DNA of 64,000 nt, from NCBI GenBank assembly GCA_947568835.1, contig OX387606.1, positions 16,988,001 through 17,052,000 on the forward strand, read 5' to 3'. Numbering within the stretch: position 1 is the stretch's first letter; each line of letters opens with the position of its first letter. The stretch comes from Protonemura montana (lineage: Eukaryota > Arthropoda > Insecta > Plecoptera > Nemouridae). Below are positions 50,789-63,095 of this stretch, one piece after another. The position numbers were made by a program, and so were the translations under genes. The notes beneath the pieces are model-generated. The model had not been told where the DNA came from. It made no database searches and saw only the letters and a program-made list of their open reading frames with translations.

Positions 50789-53700
50789 TCAAGTTGTTGT
50801 GTAAATTTTGTTGAGTAGCGATTGGAAATAATACGCTCCTTTGCAAACCTGGAAGCAATCAAATGAACCAGATTAAGTACCTTGCTGTTGAACACCATGA
50901 CGACGTGTGATGACGCCAATAATACTGACTGATCTGAAGGTGCGTCGGGAGAGAGGAACTCCCGCAGCCTTGATGGCCAGATGCTTCTGTGCACGAGTCA
51001 TCAGGAGTCGCAGAGAACGCTTGAAGGACTCCGACGCTTCCAGCCAGTCGCACTCGTACGCCGAGTTGAACAATTGCATACTCTGGAAGCATTAAGTGGT
51101 AGAACCACAGAGACCACTCACCTCCGCATACTAGAACATGTTCTTAAAGTCCACGCGAGACAATTTTCTACATCTGATCAGACGTGAGTTCTAAATGGTA
51201 AACATATTTTTGACTAAATCCGGAAAAATAGAAATTCTTCTCGACAAAAACTATTTGAACTGGGTTTTTTATGCTAAGTGAAGAACATCTAAATTTACCA
51301 AAGTTTCGTAACTTGTACCTGTTACTTTATCAAGGGTAAAAGCAGTCCTGACAATTTTCCGATAACTATTTCGATAATTATTTGATAATTATTGGAAATT
51401 GTCAGGACTCCATAACCGATCCATATTCCGATCCATATTCCGATAATTATCGGAAAATTTTTAGGACTGCTTTTACTCTTGATAAAGTGGCAGGTACAAG
51501 TTACGAAACGCTGGGAATTTAGTTGTTCTTCACTTAGCATTTAGAACCCAGTTTAAATAATTTTTGTCAAAACTAGTTCTAAGGTTAGATAAAGTAGACA
51601 TGAGGCTTAAAACTATCATAAGGAATACTTCTCGTTGTGATTCAGCCACATATCTGTTCGTTGTTTCTGAGAATACTTGCATCTTATACTAATTCGTTAG
51701 AATTTTCACGCCAAAGACAATCAAAGCAAAATGTCAATTTTAATGCATGTAAGCCAATCCCGGTGTTTTTAAGAGACTTTCATTGGCGCTATATATTCGT
51801 TTCCTTGTTGTGCATGTTAGAAATGTGACTGGCAAAAGGAGAGTGCTGATTCCTTACCGCGATGGTGAGGCGATCACAGCACAGGCAGATGAAGAAGAAC
51901 TCGATTAGACCCGCCATGATGCATGTGATCACCAACAGGATCTTCGGGTTTGATATCTTAGCCTAATGCAACGCCGAGTTAGTTTTGTTTTTGCACCAGT
52001 GAGCATCATGTCGACTTATTGTCTTGAGTTTCTTTCTTACCAGAGTGCTGACGTACAAGCCAGCGAGTCCCAAAAGTCCGTTGAATATTATCTGCTCGGC
52101 CAGCAGAGCGTTGAAAATTGACTGCATTTCTTGAATGAGTCTGCAAAGATAAGCAGTGACGCCAATCATACTAAAAAACGGAAACAATACGCGAAAACCA
52201 GTCCATGCAGGAATTTTGAAAAGTGTTCATATTTTATTTCACAGTTGGTCATGGCATTTCTATCTCTGTTCAACTATAGTACATGTAACTCAATCAACAA
52301 CACATTACTTGATTATTTGCTGATGGTGATTGACGTTGACGGCCATGATTTCATTCATCTTTCTCGTCATTATCACTTCCTTCATCTTCAAAGCCAATCT
52401 CTCACTCTGCATGTCACATCTTTTCTTGCTGACTTTCCCCTCGATTCGCTTACTCCCATCAACTCGCACTTCTACATCCGTCTTCTCGACGAGGTGTCCC
52501 AGGTATTTGTCCACATTTTCCCCGTGCTTCATGCTTGCAACGACCACAACCTTTAGAGTGCTTCCTTCCTGAGCTTTTACCACTCTTGGAAATCCGGCGC
52601 AAAGTCGATGAGACCGTGACTTTAAATTTGATTCAACAATGAGTTTTGCGTTTTCAATGTTGCTACTAAAATAAGAGAAGAATAGAGACTAAAGAACAGG
52701 CGTAGAGCCATTTTGCAATTCCTGGCCACTTTTCTTTTTAATGTTGAAAGTAGATGATAAAACACTCTTTCTATTTATGAGCCTGGTGTACCTTAGCATC
52801 TGAAGCTGACCAGCAAGCTGCAAGACGGGGATTGTGAGGCACATGTCACATAAAGATATGGTGACCACGTCAAGAAATACACCAAAGGTCACAACGACAA
52901 GGGTGATCTCTAACGACGGGCTGATAGTGGTGTCGTAAGGAAACCACATCCTGCCAGAGAAGACCCAATTTATAATTTAAAAGTGAATACCCTGGCGATT
53001 TTAAATAAAAGCTGTATTGCTCTTACATGAATAGAATCTCTCTCTTTGACAAGCAGTGAGGTACGAGAACACACATACAGGCGGCTATCCCGCCGATGAT
53101 TGCAGCTGGAGGGTACTTGTAAACGAAGTTGGAGATTATGTCTGTGTTGCGGAGGATGGCGACGTTGCGTCGAGAGACGCCAACCAGGTCCACGTTCAGT
53201 TGATCGACGCGTGCCAGCACTCGCTGGACGCTTGCGTGATGCCAATAGAGCGTGATGAACTTAACACAAAGCGTAGTAAAAAATGATTTATTCAACCAAA
53301 CCCGGCGTAGTAGCTCAGTAAGTTTGCTAACCCAGTCAAGGTGACCAGGTCGAGGAATGGTCGAGGAATGAGGACTCAAAGAACAATGTTCTCATTACAA
53401 ATGTTGCCCAAAAATGGGATCAAAATCACCATGCAAATTAATGAATACCTGTTGGACATTTACATGAAATATGTATATTTTACATCTCATAACATCCCCA
53501 CGCCACTCCTTCCTGATAGTGGGATCCTGATACTATAAAATAGTTTTTCCAACTCTGCTCAAATGTGCCGATTTACCTTGACAGTTGTATGGATGAGGAA
53601 GATGAGTATAATCGTGAACTCCACGGTCAAATACGTGTCGCCCCACGCCTGCTTGATGCTCATCGCCTCCACGAACATGTCAACGGCCAAGTGGCACAAG

Positions 53701-54160
53701 ATCAAGATCGGAATAAAGCGACGCCATAGGCGGCCACCTTTTGTACTTTGGGGATCAATGGGCCAGAGTCCTGTGCCAGGAAAGCCTGAAGGTTAGTTTG
53801 AGATTTGAGACCTGCTTTTTTGGAGCAAGAAACTTTTATAATCTTTGTCATCTTTATCTCAACTTACTAAAGTCAAATCTAGGAAAGATTTCGAGCCAGC
53901 TCGTGAAGGCTGAACATAATTGTATGCGTGAAACTGTTGTTAAAAATTTGGGGCCTCTGAGGCCATACCAGTTAAGAACTGGTAAAGAACTGGTATTTTG
54001 ATTGTTTTGGGTAGAAACCCTTAATTAATCCGAAAAGTTTAAATTAATCTCGTGAAAGAGAATTCAGAACCCTAAGGTTTCACTCACCGAAGAAGTCCAT
54101 AGCCTTCCGATTGAAGTCCAGCACGCTCTGACGCTTCTGATCCTGAACTAACGAAGGCAT
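50789..54160 (-). CDS. Odorant receptor 2 (7tm_6), paralogue of receptor 1
   Basis: Nine exons, complement: 54088..54160, 53577..53785, 53027..53259, 52792..52950, 52309..52665, 52041..52140, 51858..51962, 50930..51082, 50789..50848; 482 residues. Exon lengths equal those of OR 1 except exon 5 (357 versus 354 nt). It shares MPSL, QSVLDFNRKAMD, GFPGTGLWPIDP, LARVDQLNVDLVGVS.RNVAI, and the same C-terminal signature. The exon-5 loop is again long (about 119 residues) but has changed far more than the rest. Exon 8 is almost identical to OR 1 exon 8. It arose by tandem duplication and is intact; the ligand is unknown. Confidence 0.88.
51260..51551. mobile_element. Foldback MITE, copy 3
   Basis: In intron 7 of OR 2 (between exons 8 and 7 on the plus-strand map). 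About 105-bp arms: CTGGGTTTTTTATGCTAAGTG, CGTAACTTGTACCTGTTACT, ATCAAGGGTAAAAGCAGTCC at the left and their inverse at the right. The loop is made of ATTATCGG/CCGATAAT repeats that fold on themselves. Confidence 0.8.
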
Positions 54161-54859
54161 ACTAAAGAACAAACCAATACCAAAAAGGTGAAGTCATTTA
54201 TCTGTCCTTAATGAAGTGACAGATTTATATTCCACTGGGAACGCGACTGTAGTTAGTTTTAAAGAGAGTTTAGTTTTTTTGGCCACTCAAACCGATGCCG
54301 CAATCATAGCTTGCCTACCTTCCACTAAATATATGTACATAATTTTAACCCTCACATTATTTTAAAACTAATTGTGTGCAAGTTCAATGATTAAAAGTTT
54401 TAAACATATCCTAATTCGCTACTCAAATGTAATTTGATGGTAATACATATTAAACTATCAAAATAGACAGTAAATAAAAAATATTCATAGAATGGGTGAA
54501 TAATGGATATAGGCGTTTCAAAAAAACATTACTTGATTGTAGCTGTAGTTTCAAATATCAAGAACACAATAAAAGTTTGCTATTGAGACCAATTAAAGTA
54601 ATTTCGAAGTTGTCAACGTTATGTGAACGGTAATGTACTGTAATTGGGTTTCGATCAACTGGATAGAACCACACCACGCTAATGCTGCCAGGATCAAAAA
54701 TAAACGCATCGTCAAGGCGCGCCGGCGCCGTCTTAACAAAGAGACTAAACTGACACTTAGATCAAAGATAGAGGCTTCAATATTGATATACTTCTATGCT
54801 TGGAAATCCTTTGATAGCAGCTACCTATTGTATGTTATTCTGAGAGGCACTGCCCCATA
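54161..54859. other. OR 2 upstream region
   Basis: AT-rich; presumably includes the OR 2 promoter. No gene or repeat recognised. Confidence 0.4.
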
Positions 54860-57215
54860 AAAAAAAAACGGGTGTAGCTGTATCTTATTGATACGGCCGA
54901 TATTGAAGCGTGACTACGTTCAACTACCGCGTAGGTACGTAGGTCAACTACCGTACTGACCATACTTCACATGCAAGTTTTACATCTCTCTTTATTTGGG
55001 TTGTGTTTTCATATCTAATTTACATGCTGAAGGACTTTACAGATTGGGATGGAAGTGTCATCTTGCGATATATATATTATTTTTTTCCATTAGTCTAATG
55101 ACGAGTGCCAAAAACGCCGCCTCCTCTCACGCCTCCAATATTTGATCAATCAAAATAAAAAAAAAAGTACTTTTAGATAATTGTCTGAACTATTGAATGA
55201 TAATAAGTCGCATTCTGTCCTTTGTTTCCTGTAGGCTGTAGGGGTTGTTACACATTTGCCATTTTGCGTAATTTAACATTGGTCTTATGGAGAGAATTAA
55301 AAACGCCAATCCCTCTAACGCCTCCAATATTTATTTTATCAAAAATCAAAAAAAAGTAATTTTAGAAAATTGTCTGAACTATTGAATGATAATAAGTCGC
55401 ATTCTGTCCTTTGTTTCCTGTAGGCTGTAGGGGTTGTTACACATTTGCCATTTTGCGTAATTTAACATTGGTCTTATGGAGAGAATTAAAAACGCCAACC
55501 CCTCTAACGCCTCCAATATTTATTTTATCGAAAATAAAAAAAAAGTTCTTTTAGAAAATTGTCTGAACTATTGAATGATAATAAGTCGCACTCTATACTT
55601 AGCTTCCTGTAGGCTGTAGGGGTTGTTACACATTTGCCATTTTGCGTAATTTAACATTGGTCTTATGGAGAGAATTAAAAACGCCAACCCCTCTAACGCC
55701 TCCAATATTTATTTTATCGAAAATAAAAAAAAAGTACTTTTAGAGAATTGTCTAAACTATTGAATGATAATAAGTCGCATTCTGTCCTTTGTTTCCTGTA
55801 GGCTGTAGGGGTTGTTACACATTTGCCATTTTGCGTAATTTAACATTGGTCTTATAGAGAGAATTAAAAACGCCAACCCCTCTAACGCCTCCAATATTTA
55901 TTTTATCGAAAAAAAAAAAAAAGTACTTTAAGAGAATTGTCTGAACTATTGAATGATAATAAGTCGCATTCTGTCCTTTGTTTTCTGTAGGCTGTAGGGC
56001 TTGTTACACATTTGCCATTTTGCGTAATTTAACATTGGTCTTATGGAGAGCATTAAAAACGCCAACCCCTCTAACGCCTCCATTATTTATTTTATCAAAA
56101 ATAAAAAAAAAGTACTTTTAGAAAATTGTCTGAACTATTGAATGATAATAAGTCGCATTCTGTCCTTTGTTTCCTGTAGGCTGTAGGGGTTGTTACACAT
56201 TTGCCATTTTGCGTAATTTAACATTGGTCTTATGGAGAGAATTAAAAACGCCAACCCCTCTAACGCCTCCAATATTTATTTTATCGAAAATAAAAAAAAA
56301 GTACTTTTAGAGAATTGTCTGAACTATGGAATGATAATAAGTCGCATTCTGTCCTTTGTTTCCTGTAGGCTGTAGGGGTTGTTACACATTTGCCATTTTG
56401 CGTAATTTAACATTGGTCTTATGGGGAGCATTAAAAACGCCAACCCCTCTAACGCCTCCAATATTTATTTTATCGAAAATAAAAAAAAAAAGTTCTTTTA
56501 GATAATTGTCTGAACTATTGAATGATAATAAGTCGCATTCTGTCCTTTGTTTCCTGTAGGCTGTAGGGGTTGTTACACATTTGCCATTTTGCGTAATTTA
56601 ACATTGGTCTTATGGAGAGAATTAAAAACGCCAATCCCTCTAACGCCTCCAATATTTATTTTATCAAAAATAAAAAAAAAGTACTTTTAGATAATTGTCT
56701 AAACTATTGAATGATAATAAGTCGCACTCTGTCCTTTGTTTCCTGTAGGCTGTAGGGGTTGTTACACATTTGCTATTTTGCGTAATTTAGCATTGGTCGT
56801 ATGGAGAGAATTAAAAACGCCAACCCCTCTAACGCCTCTAATATTTATTTTATCGAAAATCAAAAAAAAGTACTTTTAGATAATTGTCTGAACTATGGAA
56901 TGATAATAAGTCGCATTCTGTCCTTTGTTTCCTGTAGGCTGTAGGGGTTGTTACACATTTGCCATTTTGCGTAATTTAACATTGGTCTTATGGGGAGCAT
57001 TAAAAACGCCAACCCCTCTAACGCCTCCAATATTTATTTTATCGAAAATAAAAAAAAAGTACTTTTAGATAATTGTCTGAACTATTGAATGATAATAAGT
57101 CGCACTCTATACTTAGCTTCCTGTAGGCTGTAGAGCTTGTTACACATTGGCTATTTTGGAGAGCAAATCCGTACATGCCTCCCTATATAATGCGCTTTAA
57201 GACGTAGTCACGTCA
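54860..57215 (+). mobile_element. Non-autonomous element with amplified 189-bp core
   Basis: Left 250 bp (from CGGGTGTAGCTGTATCTTAT, about 54869) and right 60 bp (to GACGTAGTCACGTC at 57214) match, in the same order, the inverted single-core copy at 62641-63095. Subterminal CGTGACTACGT (54909-54919) recurs inverted near the right end (57202-57212). Between them lie about 11 tandem copies of the core. No ORF. The structure (subterminal inverted repeats plus central tandem repeats, no target duplication seen) recalls DINE/Helentron-type elements, but that class is a guess. Confidence 0.75.
55110..57150 (+). repeat. Tandem array, about 11 units of 189 bp
   Basis: The marker CCTCCAATAT (with small variants) recurs at 55132, 55321, 55510, 55699, 55888, 56077, 56266, 56455, 56646, 56835 and 57024, a period of 189 bp with one step of 191. 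Units are nearly identical. A variant (CACTCTATACTTAGC instead of CATTCTGTCCTTTG) occurs in the unit near 55590 and in the last near 57105, which suggests exchange within the array. A-runs of variable length follow each ATCGAAAATA. Confidence 0.95.
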
Positions 57216-57460
57216 AAAACGATATTCCTGAAGGGTTAACGTTGCGTCCTTGTAAATTGCCTGTCGATATTTGAAATATGAACATGTATGGTTGGTTGCT
57301 AGCAAGTACTAGGATCTAGCCTCCTTAACTCTTCCAGAGTCAAAAATTAAGTACATGGCATGCAAAAATCTGCAACGGTAATTTTCTGATTTGATCCAAT
57401 CTACCGTGCCAAAAGTCACACCAGTGGGACTTCATTGTTTTCACTCTATTTTCGCCAAAA
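57216..57460. promoter_or_regulatory. Presumed SPAG6 promoter and 5' UTR
   Basis: Only 245 bp separate the repeat-bearing element from the SPAG6 start codon, so the promoter must lie here or inside the element. No TATA box is evident. Confidence 0.35.
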
Positions 57461-60400
57461 ATGGCTGCCAAGCTAGTGTTGAACACATTTGAAGTGTACC
57501 AGAAAGCGCGCGTGAGTTTTGCACAGACTACCGCCGACTTAGCATCACAGCCGGGCGCAGCGGACCCTCTGGTTGAAGCAGGGGCGCTGCAATTGCTGCC
57601 CCCGCTGCTCAATGATATCGCTCCGGGGGTGCAGCATTCGGCTGCTTTGGCGCTTGGCCGGTGAGTGCCTAGCCGGCGTTCATATTTTTTTCTCACCTGC
57701 CATTCCTGCCATTTCCATTTATTTACTTCGGTCAAATCTGTGTAGTTGACCAATGACATGTGAACCTCACGATTAAACTATTATCTATAGTGGGAGTTCG
57801 TATGGTTTAGGTTAAGACTGGACAAGTTTCCTCACACCACGTCTGATCCTAATCTACGTTTTTCCTATGAACTAGGCATTCATATGAAGTTTTAGCTTAT
57901 GTAACTCACTGAAAGTTTGCAGACTCATTGAAAAATATAAAAAAACAAGTAACCCGTTTCCAGTTTTGCGCAGCTCATCACAATAGGATAGTAAAGGGTG
58001 GATAAAACAAGTGTTTTCACTGCAATCTTATAAAATATCTTTGATGACAAACGACCCTGGGACGTAGCATTGAATATTTTGATTCCTTTCTAACCCTATT
58101 TGACAAGGGGTGTTCTGTGCTTATATACCAACGTCCCACTTTGACGGCGTAGGCACGTGGAGGTCGTGAGGTATGAACCAGAATGGAAAATGGGTTTGCT
58201 TGAACGACGCTGCTACGAAACCACCCTGCCCCATCGCACCCTGTCTTACTTGAACCCTCTGACAACAGTCTGGCTAACCACTCGCCTCGTCTCGCGCACG
58301 AAGTTGCCAGACGTGGCATGCTTCCCATCCTGCTTTCCTCGCTGAAGAAACAAAACCGATACTACAAGAAGGCGGCGATGATGGCGCTGAGGTCGGTGTC
58401 CAAACACAGCGCTGACTTGGCACAACTGGTCGTCGACGAGGCCGGCCTAGACGCCATCTTGTTGTGTCTCGAAGACTTTGACGCTGTCGTCAAGGAGACA
58501 GCAGCGGTGGCGTTAGGACACATCGCCAAACACAGTCTATCATTGGCGCAGGCGGGAATCGACGCAGGGGTGGCGCCGCTATTGGTAAGACTTGAAAACC
58601 ACAAGATAAATTGTTCTTACCACTACCTAGTACCAGATAAGAAAAAAAAAACTACAAAAATGAGTTTTCTTAAATGCAACCCGCATAACAAACTCGGCAC
58701 TTCCATTAAGTTTGTTCTAGCTTGTTCTGGCCACAGAAACTTGTGATAAAATAATGGGTAATTGACTCGACCAATATACTTATACCTATTCACAGTCTCA
58801 AGAGACTTTAGCAAGACGATCAACTACAGTAGCTGGTTTATCAGACCACACTGCTTTGGATCTTGCTAGCTGAATGTAATAAAATCACTAAAAATAATGA
58901 CAGTTTCTCTCATTATCGACTAAAACTAACGAGGCTCTTGCGCCTGAGAACTGATGAATGGATTGAAACCAAAAAAACAGCGATTGTAGCCGGGACGGGC
59001 GGAGATCGGAGTTGAGGTTGAAGCAAGACGCAATCGATGTGTAAAGATTCTCGTTTACTTATAACATCTTCACGTATAAACAAGCTGGCTGGGAGGAACG
59101 CTCGGCTGGCGTCCTGCTCGTCTGGCGTCCGAGTTCAGAGAGAGAGTGCCTCTAAGAGCGCGAGCCTGGCTCTCGCACTCCAGATATATCCATCAAAACT
59201 CTAGGGTTGCACTTTACTAGCTAGGCGCTCTCTGGCATTACTAGCGCTCTCTATAATGGTACTATGATACTCGGTGATGGTACTGTATCAACTGTAGTTG
59301 GTACACGATTGTGGAAAAGGAAATGCAGCTAAAACTCTTATATTTTAAGACGCGTGAAGGATTACAGGGCCAACAGGAAATCACTATCTCAGCTAACAGG
59401 ACCTGTTTTTCTGGCGACAGGTGCTGTGCTTGCAGGAACCCGAGAGCACGCTGCGACAGGTTGCAGCCTACGCGATCAGCGAGATCTGCCGGCACAGTGG
59501 TGAACTGGCACAGGCGCTCGTTGACGCAGAAGCTGTGCCAAGGTATGGTCGTTCCACCACTGACAGTTTAAGATTTTTGTTTCGATACCCAATCCTTAAA
59601 AAAAAAACGGTCCCTGGAACTGCGCTTTGATTGGCACTAACCTTTCCATCGCAGACTGGCGCGCATGGCAGCGTGTCTCGACCCGAAGCCTAGCGGGCAG
59701 CTGCGCGACTCGCTCAAGGCGCTTGCCACGATTGCTCAGCACAGCGCAGGTCTGGCAGAGACAGTGGCTGAGGGGGACCTCTTCCCCGATGTACTCACGC
59801 ATCTCGCGCACCCCGATCAGCGCGTGCGCGTGGAGGCAGGGCGACTTGTGCGCGAGGTCGTCAAGCAGACCGACGAGGTGAGCTAAGAGTTAGCCTCGAC
59901 TAAGAGTGAGTCGAGGATGAAACCGATGCCGACTAGAAGCACTGTTACTTTAGGTCATGCACCTCTGCATCTCTGACTGTAGGCTGTTGGGGCATGTAAG
60001 GAACGTCATCGGCTTAGCATGAATTTCTGATTGCCTGGTCCAGCTGGCGCTGCTGGTGGTGAATTACGGAGGTGTCGGCGCCCTTCTGCAGCTGATCGAT
60101 GAGTCTAAGGGCACAGCGCGACTTCACGCAGTCATGGCGGTCGGTTTCATTGCCGCCCAGTCCGAGCACCTGGCCTACTGTCTCATACAGGCGCACGCCG
60201 TGCACGAGCTTAGTATGTATAAGCTTTCTTTAGTCACGCTACAAGGTTTTAAACAATGCCATGAAGTTTGGCGCTTTGAAAATGAGTGCTTCAGCGTTAG
60301 TTAGCAGCTGCTCAATGTTAAAATTAATACAACCATTGCTATTACAACCATTGATACGTCAGTTTCACTCACAAAGAATATTTGCCAGGGAGAATAATTC

Positions 60401-61749
60401 ACTAGTTTCTGGTAAACTCATGTGGTGTTTAGTGTAGAGGGTGGTCACAGTTGATTTAATTCTAGTACCAGCAAGTGCTCAAGCCACGGTGGTCTTTTGT
60501 TAGCACAAAAGAAATCATCGTCTCCCTTGTGCGCTCCTATAGCTGAATATGCCAACAGTGTCAGTTGTTATCCATTCCCTGTCAATACCGAAGTTTTGGA
60601 TCCGAAAATAACATGGAAGCCACTTTTTCTGCTTCATTCAACTCGAATAGGCGATGAGCCACTTTCAGGTGATGAGAAGCTAGGTGGTAAAGAGGACTCC
60701 AAAATCCATATCCATTAAAGTGATCATTGAACTAATGTAAGTCATCTTAAAATTGCAAGAACAAACTAATAAAAGCCCTTAAGACACGCTAATGTTCAGG
60801 TAAGGTGCTGGAGGGCGGTGATGACGACCATGTGGCTGCCGGCACTGCATGGGCGCTGGGTCAGTTGGGCAAGCACAGTCCAGAGCACGCCAAGGCCCTG
60901 GCCGAGGCCGGCGTCTACCCCCAGCTGCTCCAGCTGGTTATCGACTCGTCGAGCTCGACCGACCTGTCGGCCAAGGCGCGGGCCGCGTTGAAAGATGCCG
61001 TCAGGAAGTGCATGGACATGGAGGCTTTGCAGGCGTTGGTAAAGGATGCGCCGCCTGACATCCTCAAGCAGGTGCAGTGGATAGAGTCTGCATGATCCCA
61101 GCGTGAAACACAGACATGAAATAAAATAGTTTCTTCAAACGCTGGGTCCAATATTGACTCATTTAACTGAGATGAGTTTGTTAAAAGAAAATTAATTTAC
61201 ACTTTGCTCCACAAATAAAACAATTTCAAATGCATTGTGCTGGGCACAAATTTCTTCTCAAAACTTTCGTAACAAATGTGTCTACAAATAAAACAAATAT
61301 GACAACAAAAAAATACAACAAAACAAATAAAACAACAAACAAATATTTTTTGGTAAGATAGCGTCCAGCTTGGACATCTTTAACATCTTGGAGATATATT
61401 GGAAAACTGGTCAGCTGACAACCAGGATTCAATTACTGAAAGGAGATAAGTCGGAAGAAAAATCTGCAAAATAAAAATAAAATAGATCTGCTAAATTTCA
61501 ATAAAGATTAAATGTTTGGTTCAAGTTCGAGTTGGGAAACTGAAACTGTGTTTAAACCAATACGCAGGTGATGGCACAGTTCAGCAAGATCTTGCCCAAC
61601 GACCCAGTGGCGCGCAAGATGTTCGTGACTAGTGGCGGTCTGCGACGTGTACAGGAGATGGATCCGCCGCTGGGATCGACCCTGCTCGAGCACATACTGG
61701 CCGTGCAGGCGTGCTTCCCGGAGGAGCTCGTGCGATTTTACTCGCCAGG
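57461..61749 (+). CDS. Spag6: SPAG6/PF16 axonemal armadillo-repeat protein (last exon not seen)
   Basis: Exons 57461..57660, 58269..58584, 59421..59542, 59655..59877, 60044..60212, 60800..61071 and 61568..61749 join in phase to 494 residues. The protein starts MAAKLVLNTFEVYQKARVSF, like vertebrate SPAG6, and runs through repeated armadillo units with the pattern ..IAKHS..LAQA.VDAGAV.. It ends FVTSGGLRRVQEMDPPLGS, CFPEELVRFYSPG. SPAG6 (Chlamydomonas PF16) stabilises the C1 microtubule of the ciliary central pair and is needed for sperm motility. The donor at 61749 is in phase 2, and the usual final YSDTLLQRVDSY exon was not found before the window end. Exon 6 can also read on to a stop at 61095 with AATAAA at 61120. 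Confidence 0.94.
58975..59290 (-). mobile_element. Possible solo LTR
   Basis: In SPAG6 intron 2. GC-rich against its surroundings. On the minus strand it ends CCCGTCCCGGCTACA, like the 3' end of Ty3/BEL-type LTRs. It has CT/AG-rich blocks and a TATAACATC-type stretch, but no matching second LTR or target duplication was found. Confidence 0.3.
60213..60799 (+). other. SPAG6 intron 5
   Basis: 587-bp intron, GTATGT donor, TTCAG acceptor. No other feature. Confidence 0.7.
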
Positions 61750-62640
61750 GTGAGTAGTGGCCGGCCACTTTTGATAAAAAGTTGAGATCACATAGAACTT
61801 TGTGACTAGTCTTGTTTACAGACGTTTGAATCGGACAAGAGGAGGTGGGAGGGTTGACCGCGAAGTGCTAAAACGAAAATCAAATTCAAGGTTATTTTGG
61901 AAAGGTCAAGGTCACGACTTGCCAAAAAAATCGACAGAAAAAGCAAATCGAGCTCACCTTGAAAAATTCCATGTCGATCACGCAGTGCTTTACTAAACTT
62001 GGATGCTCCTGTTCTAGAAACCGAGATCTAATTTCTGTGGCACATAGAAAAGACATAACAAATATTTTACAACACGATCTGTCTTTTTGGGAAAAATAAG
62101 ATCAAATTATGCCGTCCAAAGAAAAGTGGTACTCCAAGCGGCTGTCGACATCTTTTGGTCGAAGTACTGACTCGCACAAATGGCTTTTTTTAGGACATTG
62201 CAATTGAATTCAGACGATCCTTATCAGCAGAAATGAAATATATGTATTTTTTACTGTCAGGGTGACCAACGCATGATATAAAAACAGCCAAGATAAATAA
62301 AATATGCACAGTTAAATCAGTTGTCAGCATGACGATTGTGCAATTGTTATAAAATGCCTGAAATTTCGTAATTTGATCAAATAATGAAAAACATAGAAAT
62401 ACAGTATCGGATCAGTTCGTCCATATGTATAATATGCGTATAATCGGAGGTAATTATTTCTTTTTTTTTCAAAGAGATTTATACAATAATGTACAATGTC
62501 TGAGTATTCAATTCCATACTTCCATTCACATCCCTTTTGTTATAAATTCCCTAAAACTTTTTACATTTTCATCCCTTTTTCGTCATTACACTTTTCAGCA
62601 CCTCTTTCTTCAATCCCAATCCATTTCTTTCATAATTTTT
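61750..62640. other. SPAG6 last intron or 3' region
   Basis: AT-rich; follows the phase-2 donor at 61749. I looked for the final SPAG6 exon here and found no convincing match. Confidence 0.4.
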
Positions 62641-63095
62641 GACGTGACTACGTCTTAAAGCGCATTATGTAGGGAGGCATGTACGGATTTGCTCTCCAAA
62701 ATGGCACATGTGTAACAAGCCCTACAGCCTACAGGAAACAAAGGACAGAGTGCGACTTATTATCATTCAATAGTTCAGATAATTCTCTAGAAGTACTTTT
62801 TTTTTCTATAAACTAAATATTGGAGACGTGAGAGGAGGTGGCGTTTTTAGCACTTGTCATTAGACTAATGCAAAATAAAATATATATATCGCAAGATGAC
62901 ACTTCCATCCCAATTTGTAAAGTCCCTCAGGATGTAAATTAGATATGAAAACACAACACACATAAAGAGAGATGTAAAACTTGCAAGTGAAGTATGGTCA
63001 GTACTGTAGTTGACCTACGTGCCTACGCGGTAGTTGAACGTAGTCATGCTTAAACATCGGCCGTATCAATAAGATACAGCTACACCCGTTTTTTA
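62641..63095 (-). mobile_element. Single-core copy of the 189-bp-repeat element
   Basis: Inverted relative to the copy at 54860-57215. It starts GACGTGACTACGTCTTAAAG and ends GATACAGCTACACCCG. It matches both flanking arms and holds one 189-bp core unit (about 62700-62860), with a GAGGTGGCGTTTTTAGC junction as in the first unit of the other copy. Divergence from that copy is a few per cent by eye. Confidence 0.85.

Noticed and set aside
55110-57150. CRISPR-like or coding repeat array
   Set aside because: Eukaryotic context, no spacers, stops in all frames; it is a plain 189-bp tandem repeat.
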